This document shows, piece by piece, positions 44,271-52,765 of a stretch of DNA of 64,000 nt; the first letter of the stretch is position 1, and each line of letters begins with the position of its first letter. The stretch spans positions 186,001-250,000 of the forward strand of contig JAUZNX010000003.1 in NCBI GenBank assembly GCA_030706745.1, read 5' to 3'. The translations under genes and the position numbers were made by a program. Under the pieces are notes generated by a model. The model searched no databases, was not told where the DNA came from, and worked only from the letters and a program-made list of their open reading frames with translations. The stretch is from Bacteroidota bacterium (lineage in GTDB: Bacteria > Bacteroidota > Ignavibacteria > Palsa-1295).

Positions 44271-45260
44271 TTGAAAGTTCTCATCGTTCGTACCGACCGC
44301 TTGGGCGATCTCGTCCTGACGCTGCCTATGGCGTCTGAACTCAAGCGAGCGAATCCCAACGTCTCCGTCTCCTTCCTCGTCCACAACTACACCCGACCCA
44401 TAGCCGAGCGGTGCCCGGCGATCGACAAAGTGATTTCGTTCGAAGCTACAAATAGCCTGTGGCAAAATATCAGACTCTTTCGCGCCAGTGGTTGCGAGGT
44501 CGCAGTGTTTCCGAGTCCTCGATGGCCATTAGTCCTTGCGGCCTTTCTCGCCCGAATTCCAGTCCGGATTGGCACAGGCTATCGTTGGTATTCTCCACTT
44601 TTCAATCGGCGCATTCGAGCGCATCGGCGCCTAGGCGGCCTCCATGAGGCAGTGCACAACCTGCGAATGCTTCGATCGATCGGTATCGAAGCTGATCCGC
44701 AGGCACTCCCTCAAGTTGAACTCCGCGATGAAGAACATTCAGTGGCACGCGAGTGGCTCTATGCCACACTGCCAAATGCTGCCGACAAATTTGCGGTGCT
44801 TCACATCTCGACAGCCGGTTCGAGTAAGGACTGGTCGCTGGAGCATTTTGTTGAGCTTGCGAACACGATGCGCTCCGAATTTGGATTGGAGATCGTGCTT
44901 ACTGGCACAGAGGGCGACCGGGAGTTGCTGGAGCGCGCAAAGAATGAAATTGGCGCTGGCGTCCATTTATTCGTCGGCAAATCTCTTCCGGAGCTTGCAG
45001 CATTGCTGACCAAGGCATCGATTGTGATTTCGAACAGCACCGGCCCAGGTCATTTGGCTGCCGCTGTTGGCACGCCCAGCGTCGGGCTTTTTCCGTTGCC
45101 TCCTGCGTTAGCACGCGAGCGATGGGGATTTCGCGGGACGCGTGCATTCAATCTTGCGCCGGAGCCGATCTCTGGATGCCCGAACTGCAAAGTATGTACC
45201 TGCATGGAACGAATTCTTGTGCGTGACGTAATGGAGATCATACGCAGCATCCTTAGCTGA
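44271..45260 (+). CDS. Family 9 glycosyltransferase (heptosyltransferase-like)
   Basis: 329 residues from TTG at 44271, encoding LKVLIVRTDRLGDLVLTLPMASELKRANP, which is the usual start of this family. The region upstream is tRNA-Gly, and no other in-frame ATG comes before residue 20. Second domain: FAVLHISTAGSSKDW, LEIVLTGTEGDRELLE, LFVGKSLPELAALLTKASIVISNSTGPGHLAAAVGTPSVGLF, typical of ADP-heptose:LPS transferases. Probably adds a sugar to the LPS core. The C-terminal NCKVCTC has a Cys cluster. Confidence 0.85.
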   Translation: MKVLIVRTDRLGDLVLTLPMASELKRANPNVSVSFLVHNYTRPIAERCPAIDKVISFEATNSLWQNIRLFRASGCEVAVFPSPRWPLVLAAFLARIPVRIGTGYRWYSPLFNRRIRAHRRLGGLHEAVHNLRMLRSIGIEADPQALPQVELRDEEHSVAREWLYATLPNAADKFAVLHISTAGSSKDWSLEHFVELANTMRSEFGLEIVLTGTEGDRELLERAKNEIGAGVHLFVGKSLPELAALLTKASIVISNSTGPGHLAAAVGTPSVGLFPLPPALARERWGFRGTRAFNLAPEPISGCPNCKVCTCMERILVRDVMEIIRSILS

Positions 45261-45299
45261 AGCGCTATTCATGTATACAGTCCAATTGAGGTTATTGGC

Positions 45300-46133
45300 T
45301 TGAGCTTAAAGCACTTGTTCTCACACCGGGTGGCACTGATTGTCCTCGCTCTCGCGGCGAGTGTCGCAACGGTTGCCGCTATCGAGGCGCCCGACCAATC
45401 CGCCGTTGCGGATCAGCAATTCCGCTCCTGGCCCAATAATGCATTTACCGTTGGGGAGCGGCTTAGCTTCGATATTTCGTATGGGTTTATTACCGCCGGT
45501 CATGCCGTGATGTCTATTCCGGCGTACCGGTATGTCAATGGTCGCAAGACCTATGAGACTCGGATTGAAGCAAGTTCCACCTCGGGATTCGATTGGGTCT
45601 TCAAGGTTCGGGACCGTTACGAGACGTTCATGGATGTCGATGGGATCTTTCCCTGGCGTTTCGAGCAGCATGTTCGCGAAGGAAATTACTCCAAGGACTA
45701 TGACGCGTTTTTCGATCCGGTATCCGAAACGGCGGAGACCAGCGATGGAAATCATTACAAGATTCCGAAGTACGTGCATGATATTGTCAGTGCATTCTAT
45801 TATGTGCGGACGCTCGATCTGACACACTCACGAAGGGGTGATGTGATCCATCTTCAAAATTTCTATGATGGACAGACGCATCCTCTGGATGTTCGTATTC
45901 TCGGCCACCAAAAAGTTGAAACCGATGCGGGCACATTCGAATGCGCGGTTGTCGAGCCGATGGTCGTCCAGGGCGGGCTGTTCAAAAGCGAAGGATCGAT
46001 CAAGATTTGGCTGACCGACGATGACAATCATCTGCCGGTCAAAATGACCTCCAAAGTCATCATCGGTGAGATTACTGCCACGCTCACAAAGTATGAAGGT
46101 GCTCGCGGTCCCGTGACGGCGAAGACGGAATAA
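45300..46133 (+). CDS. DUF3108 family exported protein
   Basis: 277 residues from a TTG start preceded by TGAGGT. Signal peptide (VALIVLALAASVATVAA). Pattern of DUF3108: FTVGERLSFDISYGFITAGHAVMSI, ASSTSGFDWVFKVRDRYETFMD, PWRFEQHVREGNY, LTHSRRGDVIHLQNFYDG, VVEPMVVQGGLFKSEGSIKIWLTDD, LPVKMTSKVIIGEITATLTKY. Beta-rich periplasmic protein of unknown role, often near envelope genes; here after a heptosyltransferase. Confidence 0.8.
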   Translation: MSLKHLFSHRVALIVLALAASVATVAAIEAPDQSAVADQQFRSWPNNAFTVGERLSFDISYGFITAGHAVMSIPAYRYVNGRKTYETRIEASSTSGFDWVFKVRDRYETFMDVDGIFPWRFEQHVREGNYSKDYDAFFDPVSETAETSDGNHYKIPKYVHDIVSAFYYVRTLDLTHSRRGDVIHLQNFYDGQTHPLDVRILGHQKVETDAGTFECAVVEPMVVQGGLFKSEGSIKIWLTDDDNHLPVKMTSKVIIGEITATLTKYEGARGPVTAKTE

Positions 46134-46169
46134 CTGGTGGCCGCTCATTTTTCCTGAGTATTTTTGTGC

Positions 46170-46817
46170 ATGGTGATACGTCCGATACCCGCAGCCGCAC
46201 TAATCTTCCTGACATTGTTCGTGACTGGCTGCAGCTTGTTTGGACCGACGACCAAACCGCTTAGCCCCACTTCGCCGTACCTGCCGCTGCCAAACGCGCT
46301 CGACGAAAATTACTTCCGGTCTCCCTCTGGCGATATTGCGGCCCGCTACCCGAAGGGCTGGCTCAGGGTGGACATTCGGAGTATTCCGATGGAGAATGTC
46401 CTCGAAGTCTATACCGATCCGGAGCGCGAACGAGCGCTCGTACTCGCGGAGATTCCCGCAACGGCCGAGTTTCGGCGTGAAGTCCAACGCGATGGAATGA
46501 GCGCGCTCACGGAGCAATCGTTTCATCTGAAGTCATCGCGCTTGCCTGGCAAACTCAGCATTTCGCGGCCAACCACGCTTTACACCGTGAAGAACAAGCT
46601 GTTCGCAAGCTATGATTATGTGGAGAATTCACCTGATAGCATGCACCAACGGCAACACAGCGTAACGCTTTTCACGACAGGCGCTCGGTTTTATGAACTC
46701 AGTATGATCGAGTTGAATGTTCCTCGGGATCCTTCCGTACATGTTCAGAACTTCCGTCTATTAGCCTCTGTTATCGCGTCGCTCGAAGGGGCGGCCGAAG
46801 TGCGGGACACCCTGTAA
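46170..46817 (+). CDS. Hypothetical lipoprotein
   Basis: 215 residues from ATG 46170; TTG 46164 is an alternative. Lipobox FVTGC. Mature part has ARYPKGWLRVDIRSIPMENVLEVYTDPERERALVLAEIPA and a later TLYTVKNKLFASYDYVENSPDS, which resembles PsbP/DUF1795-like folds for lipoproteins, but no family is certain. Co-directional after the DUF3108 gene by about 36 bases. Confidence 0.65.
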   Translation: MVIRPIPAAALIFLTLFVTGCSLFGPTTKPLSPTSPYLPLPNALDENYFRSPSGDIAARYPKGWLRVDIRSIPMENVLEVYTDPERERALVLAEIPATAEFRREVQRDGMSALTEQSFHLKSSRLPGKLSISRPTTLYTVKNKLFASYDYVENSPDSMHQRQHSVTLFTTGARFYELSMIELNVPRDPSVHVQNFRLLASVIASLEGAAEVRDTL

Positions 46818-46938
46818 AATATGAAATATGAAGTATGAAATATGAAAGTGGCACGCACTGGTAGTAAATTGTGCGTCGAGCGCTAACCTGATTTCATACC
46901 TCACATTTCATACTTCATACTTCATCTTTCATATTTTC
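46818..46938. repeat. Inverted 7-bp repeat array
   Basis: Left: GAAATAT, GAAGTAT, GAAATAT, GAAAGTG after the stop at 46817; right: TTTCATA, CTTCATA, CTTCATC, TTTCATA just before tRNA-Gln. Arms pair over about 25 bases; likely also terminates the upstream gene. Confidence 0.7.
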
Positions 46939-46946
46939 CCACTCGC

Positions 46947-47018
46947 TGGGGCGTCGCCAAGTGGTAAGGCACCGCCCTTTGGAGGCGGCATTCGGAGGTT
47001 CGAATCCTCCCGCCCCAG
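46947..47018 (+). tRNA. tRNA-Gln (TTG)
   Basis: Acceptor TGGGGCG/CGCCCCA, anticodon loop CTTTGGA (TTG), T-arm GTTCGAATC. Flanked on both sides by copies of the 7-bp repeat array. Confidence 0.95.
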
Positions 47019-47021
47019 CGA

Positions 47022-47187
47022 AGGGAAAATATGAGATATGAAGTATGAAATGTGGTGCAGGGCTTTAGTACGAGACATTCTTGGCATCAACAGACTTGTA
47101 TTGCATTGAACGACTTGTCATCACCACCACCCTCCTTCAAGTGAAGAAGCAGCCCGGAAATAACGCTTCATCTTTCATACTTCACAT
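47022..47187. repeat. Second copy of the 7-bp repeat array, after tRNA-Gln
   Basis: GAGATAT, GAAGTAT, GAAATGT just after the tRNA and TTCATCT, TTCATAC, TTCACAT just before prs. Same heptamers as the copy at 46818; the arms are about 110 bases apart. Confidence 0.6.
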
Positions 47188-48132
47188 TTGAAATTCTCCC
47201 CCGTGTCTCACCCAAAGATCGTTTCCGGCCGTAGCAATCCGAAATTCGCGGAAGCGGTTGCTGCGGCGCTCAACGTGCCGATGGCTTCCGTTCGCATCAA
47301 GAATTTCTCGGATGGAGAGATGTGGGTCAAGTACGACGAGAACATCCGCGGCGAGGACCTCTTTATCATCCAGTCCACTAACCCACCGGCGGAGAATCTC
47401 CTCGAGTTACTCATGCTGATTGACGCCGCTCGGCGCGCCAGCGCCAAACGCATCACGGCTGTCATCCCCTACTTCGGCTATGCGCGGCAAGATCGCAAGG
47501 ACCAGCCCCGCGTTGCCATCACGAGCAAACTCATTGCAAACCTGATTGCCAAGGCCGGCGCCGACCGCGTGATTTCGATGGATTTGCATGCGCCGCAGTT
47601 ACAAGGCTTCTTCGATATTCCGGTCGATCACTTATACGCCTCGAACACCTTCGTCAAGCACTTCAAGGAGCAGAAGATCAAGAAGATGATCATTGCTTCG
47701 CCGGATGTCGGTGGCACCAAGATGGCCCGCGCGTATGCCAAGCGATTCAATACCGATCTTATCGTAATCGATAAGCGCCGTCCCGCGCCGAACGTGGCCG
47801 AGGTGATGAACATCATCGGCGATCCCAAAGGCAAGAACGTGATTATGGTAGACGATCTCATCGACACCGCCGGCACGTTCACCAACGCCGCCGTGGCACT
47901 GAAGAAGGCCGGAGCCAACCGAATCTTTGGCGCGTGCACGCATGCCGTCCTTAGCGGCGAGGCCATCAAGCGGATCGAAGATTCGCCGCTCGAGTCGCTC
48001 ATCGTTGCGGACACAATCCCGCTGCTCCATCACTCGCCCAAGATTCGAGTCCAGTCCGTGGCCAAGGTCTTCGCCGAAGCCATCAAACGGACGCATGAGG
48101 ATAAGTCGATTTCCTCGCTGTTCGATACGTAA
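47188..48132 (+). CDS. prs: Ribose-phosphate pyrophosphokinase
   Basis: 314 residues, as E. coli. Start is a TTG (KFSPVSH) or GTG at 47203; no ATG fits. Motifs: FSDGEMWVKYDENIRGEDLFIIQSTN, TAVIPYFGYARQDRKDQPRV, ISMDLHAPQLQGFFDIPVDH, and the PRPP loop VMVDDLIDTAGTFT. Makes PRPP from ribose-5-phosphate and ATP. In many bacteria prs is followed by rplY (ctc) and pth; here those two are 3.9 kb away after an insertion. Confidence 0.96.
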   Translation: MKFSPVSHPKIVSGRSNPKFAEAVAAALNVPMASVRIKNFSDGEMWVKYDENIRGEDLFIIQSTNPPAENLLELLMLIDAARRASAKRITAVIPYFGYARQDRKDQPRVAITSKLIANLIAKAGADRVISMDLHAPQLQGFFDIPVDHLYASNTFVKHFKEQKIKKMIIASPDVGGTKMARAYAKRFNTDLIVIDKRRPAPNVAEVMNIIGDPKGKNVIMVDDLIDTAGTFTNAAVALKKAGANRIFGACTHAVLSGEAIKRIEDSPLESLIVADTIPLLHHSPKIRVQSVAKVFAEAIKRTHEDKSISSLFDT

Positions 48133-48198
48133 TTGGGGCCGGGAACTGGCGCACGTCATTGACAGTGAAAAAGCCGCGTAGGGAAATTGCTATGATAA

Positions 48199-48232
48199 CC
48201 GTAGGGACGTGCTGTGCACGTCCTGCCGCAGG
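48199..48232. repeat. REP-like hairpin after prs
   Basis: GTAGGGACGTGC-TGT-GCACGTCC forms an 8-bp stem with a 3-base loop, then CTGCCGCAGGGCAG forms another. It resembles the hairpin at 16017 and the element near 29866, and marks the left edge of the region that separates prs from rplY. Confidence 0.55.
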
Positions 48233-48311
48233 GCAGCAGAGACATTCCGGTTATCCTGGAAGAGTGGAGGATGTGTCAGGGGAACAAGGGAGGTTGTTGT
48301 AATTTCACACC

Positions 48312-49160
48312 ATGTTTAACAAGACTAGACGGATCAAGGATCATAGAACTTCCACTATTGAGAAGTGGGGGCCTTATGAGTGGTTCGCAATTGTCGCGAT
48401 CTTTTCAGGGCTCGCAGTGCTATTGCTTTTTCTCGGCATTGTCGCATTTACAGGCCGCGGGCCTATTTGGAATTATGATGGGCCTGAGACCGGGGCCATA
48501 GGCGAGTTCATTGGCGGTATTGTTGGCTCGCTCTGGTCGTTTGCCGGTGTACTACTCATCTACAGCACCCTGAAAATTCAGAGACGAGGAATGAAACAGG
48601 TGCGATTACAAATGAAACGAGATCGGAGACGCAATGAGAAGGAGGACTTTGAGAGAACGTTCTTCAATCTATGTACCCACCTTCGTGCGTTGAAGGCGAA
48701 TTTACGTGTGCGCGGCTTGCGCTTCGATGCGAGTGTAATGAGCGGGATGAGCCAAACCTCCTATGAGGGAGCAGAGGTATTGAAGTACCTCGAAGAGATG
48801 TTAAGACAATTCGTGGTTGAGAATCCAAATCATCCGCTGGATGACCAGTTGACTGAATTCTTTGATAAGACTGATTTTGCAGCACATTACTATCGGTCGG
48901 TTTATCACATTTTGAAATTCATCAAACTCAGCGCGCCAGCCGACAATATTCATCCTCCGAAGTTTTATGCCGACATTCTTCAGGCTGAGTTATCATCTTC
49001 CGAACTATTCCTGATATGCTATAACTCATGGCTTCCGAGATTTTCAAAGCTTAAGGTTCTAAGAATAGAATTTGATTTCATCCAGAATCTGCGATACGAT
49101 TGCCTTATTAGCGACGATCATAGAGCTTTAAGAAGAAAGGAAGAAGCCCATGAGAGCTAA
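48312..49160 (+). CDS. putAbiC-like phage abortive infection protein
   Basis: 282 residues. Two N-terminal membrane helices (WFAIVAIFSGLAVLLLFLGIVAF, residues about 24-46, and IGEFIGGIVGSLWSFAGVLLIYSTL, about 65-90). GAIGEFIGGIVGSLWSFAGVLLIYSTL followed by an FERTFFNLCTHLRAL helix is the pattern of the putAbiC family (PF16872); later FAAHYYRSVYHILKFI and ADILQAELSSSELFLICYNSW fit it too. Ends overlapping the KAP gene by 11 bases. Anti-phage action is known for relatives and inferred here. Confidence 0.78.
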   Translation: MFNKTRRIKDHRTSTIEKWGPYEWFAIVAIFSGLAVLLLFLGIVAFTGRGPIWNYDGPETGAIGEFIGGIVGSLWSFAGVLLIYSTLKIQRRGMKQVRLQMKRDRRRNEKEDFERTFFNLCTHLRALKANLRVRGLRFDASVMSGMSQTSYEGAEVLKYLEEMLRQFVVENPNHPLDDQLTEFFDKTDFAAHYYRSVYHILKFIKLSAPADNIHPPKFYADILQAELSSSELFLICYNSWLPRFSKLKVLRIEFDFIQNLRYDCLISDDHRALRRKEEAHES

Positions 49161-51216
49161 CTTCGACCTAGACAAAGACGAGGCAATCGCTCATAAGGAA
49201 GAGGATCTTTTAGGCCGATGGCCCTTCGCATCAAACATTTGCGAGATTATCGACTCCATTCCAGAAGGGCAAAGTATTAGAATCGGCCTGATCGGCGAGT
49301 GGGGTAGCGGCAAAACCGTAATACTGAATTTCATCAAGACGATTGAGTCGCAACAAAATGAAGTTGTGTACGTCAAGCTCTGGGGAACAGCCTCTGTTCC
49401 AGTCGTTTTACAAGAGATTGTTCGGCAGCTAAGCAATAGCCTGCGTCCACAAGATTCAGAGTTCACATGGAACTTCCTTGGCGGATTATCCCCAAACGCC
49501 GCGAGTATTCTGAACAGCGAAGGAGCATACTTCGGAATGGATCTCCCCTCTTCCCTGCGCTCCATAAAGAGCTTGTCCAACATTCCTGGGAAACGCGTCG
49601 TAGTCTTGTTTGATGACTTGGAAAGAGCTGAGCCGAACTTAACACCGGACCTCTTCTACCTCTTGAGAAATGGACTAAACATTCCAAACATGTCCTTCGT
49701 GGTAGCGTACGATCCTGAAGCAATCAAGGAGCGATTTCAATTCGGTTCTTCCTCAACCTACGCAAGGAAGGATTACCTGAATAAGATCTTCGACTTCAGT
49801 TTTCGTGTGCCTGGCCTGGAGAGTGACGGCATTTGGTCTCTTATCGACAACGAATTCAAGGCACTTGATATTCCTCTGGACTTCCTGGAGGCGGCGGCGG
49901 CTTTTAAGTTTCTTCCCTGGAATCCAAGGAGAATTCGATCATTTGTCAGGCATTTATCCGCGTCGAGCCACATCTTAGGCCGCTTTGACCGTGAGGAGGT
50001 TGACGCTGAGTTGGTTTCCATGACTACCCTTCTTGAAGTATTTTCGCCTGGCCTTTGTGACATTATTTTAGGGTCGGCATACTGGGCGCAAGATCACTTT
50101 TCACTCGGAGGCTCAAACAGAGAGGCTGGAGTGAAGACGATCATGGAATCGCTAACGAGCCAAAATATCGTTCCTCTTGCCGACTCTGAAAGCGTAAGTC
50201 GCATTATTTCACGGCTTGATGAGAGATTTATAAAACGTTCGGACTTCCAGATGTACTCTCACCTATTGGATCACCCTCCAATCGTTACGGAAAAGGAGTG
50301 TAAGGTGATCATGCTTCGCTCGAAAGAGGAGGGCACCACCTTAGAAAGTGTGATTCGAACCTACAGTGCAGAAAGTGGGCACAGCATTCAATCTGTCTTC
50401 CTTGCGCTGTTTTTGGAATCCGTTGACATATACGCTCGTCAATTACAGCCTTACTTGGAAATACATTTTGAAAACACTGGCATAGCGGCGGATGGACTTC
50501 GAACGCTTAGTTTCTTGGACGAGCTCGTCTCCCTAAGTTCAGTTGAAGACTTCAAGTATGGATTAGGTTCGAGCTGCTTCGAAGGGATACTAAAGGTGCA
50601 TCAGGCGTGGGGCAATTGGACACGCGAGTACTTACCCATACGCGAACGCGAACGCTCTCTGTTGAAATCCTTCATTGAAACGGGACCTCATTCTGATGAT
50701 AGCCTATTGCGAATGGTTGCTCCCTGGAGCCAGATGTTTAGTGATGACAAAGTCTTTTACAGAGAAACTTGTGATCTCCTTTTTGCGTGCTTGAGGGAGA
50801 ATGTTATTAAAGAAACGGAGGCTTCATTTCCCTGGCTTTCCCTTGCGTCAAAGTTTCGCGATTTTCCATATTTTTATTACCCCCTTTTTTTGGACAACGA
50901 TTCGGTCTTTTGGAGGCCAGAAAATCTCGAAAGATTGAAGCAGATACTTTCACTCATTCCGGCACAATCTGGCATTACGGAAAATGCTTATCTCATTTTG
51001 ATCACGCTCTCTACCGTCTTGCTCGGGAAGAATCCATTCTATGCTTCTTTTAACAACAATGTTTTGAAGGATGCTGGTACCCTGCAGTTGCTTTTCGATT
51101 TTGCTACCGCATCTAGGTTGTCATCTCGCAAACGGGGTGAACTTTCTCTTGCAAAAGCTAACATTGAAAGTGAGCTGAAGGTGACTTTAACCACTCCAGA
51201 TTGGCTCTCTCAATAA
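49150..51216 (+). CDS. KAP-family P-loop NTPase
   Basis: 688 residues. Walker A is GEWGSGKT (residues 49-56) and Walker B RVVVLFDDLERAEP (about 148-160), with LFYLLRNGLNIPNMSFVVAYDPEAIK and YLNKIFDFSFRVPGL, the usual KAP layout. Unlike many KAPs, no transmembrane helices were seen inside the ATPase part. The C-terminal 350 residues are helical and unassigned. Its start overlaps the putAbiC-like gene, so the two form one unit; the KAP protein probably acts as the energy-using or sensing partner. Confidence 0.85.
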   Translation: MRANFDLDKDEAIAHKEEDLLGRWPFASNICEIIDSIPEGQSIRIGLIGEWGSGKTVILNFIKTIESQQNEVVYVKLWGTASVPVVLQEIVRQLSNSLRPQDSEFTWNFLGGLSPNAASILNSEGAYFGMDLPSSLRSIKSLSNIPGKRVVVLFDDLERAEPNLTPDLFYLLRNGLNIPNMSFVVAYDPEAIKERFQFGSSSTYARKDYLNKIFDFSFRVPGLESDGIWSLIDNEFKALDIPLDFLEAAAAFKFLPWNPRRIRSFVRHLSASSHILGRFDREEVDAELVSMTTLLEVFSPGLCDIILGSAYWAQDHFSLGGSNREAGVKTIMESLTSQNIVPLADSESVSRIISRLDERFIKRSDFQMYSHLLDHPPIVTEKECKVIMLRSKEEGTTLESVIRTYSAESGHSIQSVFLALFLESVDIYARQLQPYLEIHFENTGIAADGLRTLSFLDELVSLSSVEDFKYGLGSSCFEGILKVHQAWGNWTREYLPIRERERSLLKSFIETGPHSDDSLLRMVAPWSQMFSDDKVFYRETCDLLFACLRENVIKETEASFPWLSLASKFRDFPYFYYPLFLDNDSVFWRPENLERLKQILSLIPAQSGITENAYLILITLSTVLLGKNPFYASFNNNVLKDAGTLQLLFDFATASRLSSRKRGELSLAKANIESELKVTLTTPDWLSQ

Positions 51217-51301
51217 TACAGTTCCGCTCCGCTCCACCCCAGTCTGCGGGTACTTCCTTCGACACGTTCAGGCCGCCTCCGGCACTTTGTCGCTGCCGCG
51301 C

Positions 51302-51424
51302 GCAGCGTAGGCGCGTGAGGCAGCGTAGGCGCGTGAGGCAGCGTAGGCGCGTGAGGCAGCGTAGGCGCTGAGGCAGCGTAGGCGCGTGAGGCCGCGTAGG
51401 CGCGTGAGGCAGCGTAGGCGCGTG
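51302..51424. repeat. Tandem array of 18-bp units
   Basis: Seven near-identical units of GCAGCGTAGGCGCGTGAG (the last is 16 bases, one has a 1-base deletion, one a single change). A related GCGTAGGCGCGAG piece is also found inside the following REP hairpin at about 51445. Confidence 0.9.
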
Positions 51425-51430
51425 CAATCC

Positions 51431-51523
51431 GTCATTCCCGCGAAGCGTAGGCGCGAGCCGGGAATCCAGGTTCGATTCAGCACGATCGAGTGGGGCCTGC
51501 ATCCCCGCTTTCGCGGGGATGAC
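51431..51523. repeat. REP-type inverted pair
   Basis: GTCATTCCCGCG...CGGGAATCC at left, GCATCCCCGC-TTTC-GCGGGGATGAC at right, in opposite orientation. The left hairpin is interrupted by a GCGTAGGCGCGAGC piece. Confidence 0.6.
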
Positions 51524-51573
51524 ATAGAAGGCTTTTCGCAGGACTGACAGAGTGGCCGTGGGCTTTCTAAAAA

Positions 51574-51794
51574 GAAACAGGTGCCCGTACGATTAATTCT
51601 TCGCTTGCCTCTTGACTTCCGTGTTTCGGCGCCCTATATTCGAGTGGGTGATGATAGGCACCTCTTGCTCATTGACAATCAAACCTCTTGCCATTTGACA
51701 ACATGGCGATTTTGATGCAATGGAGAGGACATTCATTAAATGACAACTCAAAAGAGAGAGTTAAAGTATTACTTTAACCACGGGCACCTGTTTC
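51574..51794. mobile_element. MITE-like 221-bp element with 15-bp TIRs
   Basis: Ends GAAACAGGTGCCCGT and ACGGGCACCTGTTTC are exact inverted repeats. Read on the minus strand, its halves match the left and right ends of the element at 29735-30880 in order, without the 1-kb interior. No coding capacity. Confidence 0.65.
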
Positions 51795-51997
51795 CGGCGG
51801 CAAAGAACGAAACACGAGCCAATCTTGCGGGTGATGATTTGCCACGCTGGGAGCCATTCCCGACTCAAATTGTTAAGAGGCCGCAATTCAAAAGTCCGTA
51901 CGAGCGATCGGCGGGCACAATTTCCAACAGCGCTGTTGGGCACTGCTCGATGTGAGCGATCATGTTGACGTAAGTGTGCAGCGGCTGATAGAATATC

Positions 51998-52651
51998 ATG
52001 GCACAACTCCAAATCAACGCTGAAAAGCGTAGCAAACTCGGCGGCTCGACCGCATTACAGCTTCGCAACAAAGGCCGAATTCCCGGCATTGTTTATGGTC
52101 ATGGCGAAGCCAGTATTCCCTTTCATGTCAAGGAACTCGATCTGCGACCGCTTATCTATACGCATGAGACGCATACAGTCAACCTGAATATCGATGGCGA
52201 GCCGACGCTCTGCATCTTGCGCGAAGTCCAGTTTCATCCTGTGACCGACCGGGTATCGCATATCGATCTGATCGCAATCCATGCGGGAGAAAAGATCAAG
52301 GTTGACGTGCCGGTCCGTTTGGTCGGGACTGCGATTGGAACAAAGGATGGCGGTATCCTCAATTTTGTTCTCCACAAACTGAACATCGAAGTTCTGCCGG
52401 ATGCCATCCCGGAGCATATCGATGTTGATGTGAGCGACCTGAAGATCGGCCACGCCAAACACGTATCGGATCTTCCTGAACATCCGGCCTACACGATTTC
52501 GGGCGAAGCCAACGCCGTCATCGTCGCGGTTGTACCGCCGAAGGCAGCGGAGGAAGCAGCAGCCACGACCGAGGCTGTTGTGACCGAACCGGAGCAGATC
52601 AAGGCGAAGGGCAAGAAGGAAGAGGAAGAGGGCGCTTCCGCGAAGGCGTAA
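51998..52651 (+). CDS. rplY: 50S ribosomal protein bL25 (Ctc/TL5 type)
   Basis: 217 residues: the L25 domain (INAEKRSKLGGSTALQLRNKGRIPGIVYGHGE) and the TL5 C-domain (DVPVRLVGTAIGTKDGGILNFVLHKLNIEVLPDAIPEHIDVDVSDLKIGHAKHVSDL). The tail is acidic/basic and low-complexity. Binds 5S rRNA. Followed by pth. Confidence 0.96.
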   Translation: MAQLQINAEKRSKLGGSTALQLRNKGRIPGIVYGHGEASIPFHVKELDLRPLIYTHETHTVNLNIDGEPTLCILREVQFHPVTDRVSHIDLIAIHAGEKIKVDVPVRLVGTAIGTKDGGILNFVLHKLNIEVLPDAIPEHIDVDVSDLKIGHAKHVSDLPEHPAYTISGEANAVIVAVVPPKAAEEAAATTEAVVTEPEQIKAKGKKEEEEGASAKA

Positions 52652-52661
52652 TCCCCTTAGA

Positions 52662-52765
52662 GGATAGTTGAGAGTGGATAGTGGAGAGTGAATAACGGGG
52701 ACAGTCTATCTCCCTCTCTCAACTAACCACTATCAACTATCCACTATCCACTTTCAACTACCAAG
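52662..52765. repeat. Inverted 7-bp repeat array between rplY and pth
   Basis: Left: GATAGTT, GAGAGTG, GATAGTG, GAGAGTG; right: AACTAAC, CACTATC, AACTATC, CACTATC, CACTTTC, AACTACC, ending just before the pth ATG at 52766. Confidence 0.75.

Larger units (their letters stand above)
51217..51997. other. Repeat-rich gap between KAP gene and rplY
   Basis: 781 bases without a convincing gene. Contains the 18-bp tandem array (51302-51424), a REP-type inverted pair (51431-51523) and a MITE-like element (51574-51794). A 71-codon frame at 51740 has a good ribosome-binding site (GGAGAGGA) but its product looks unlike a protein. Confidence 0.7.

Noticed and set aside
51302-51424. Coding repeat (six-residue peptide repeats in frame)
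   Set aside because: No start, no RBS, low-complexity product only; treated as DNA repeat.
51740-51955. 71-codon frame with a good ribosome-binding site
   Set aside because: It lies inside and beyond the MITE-like element and its product shows no protein-like pattern.
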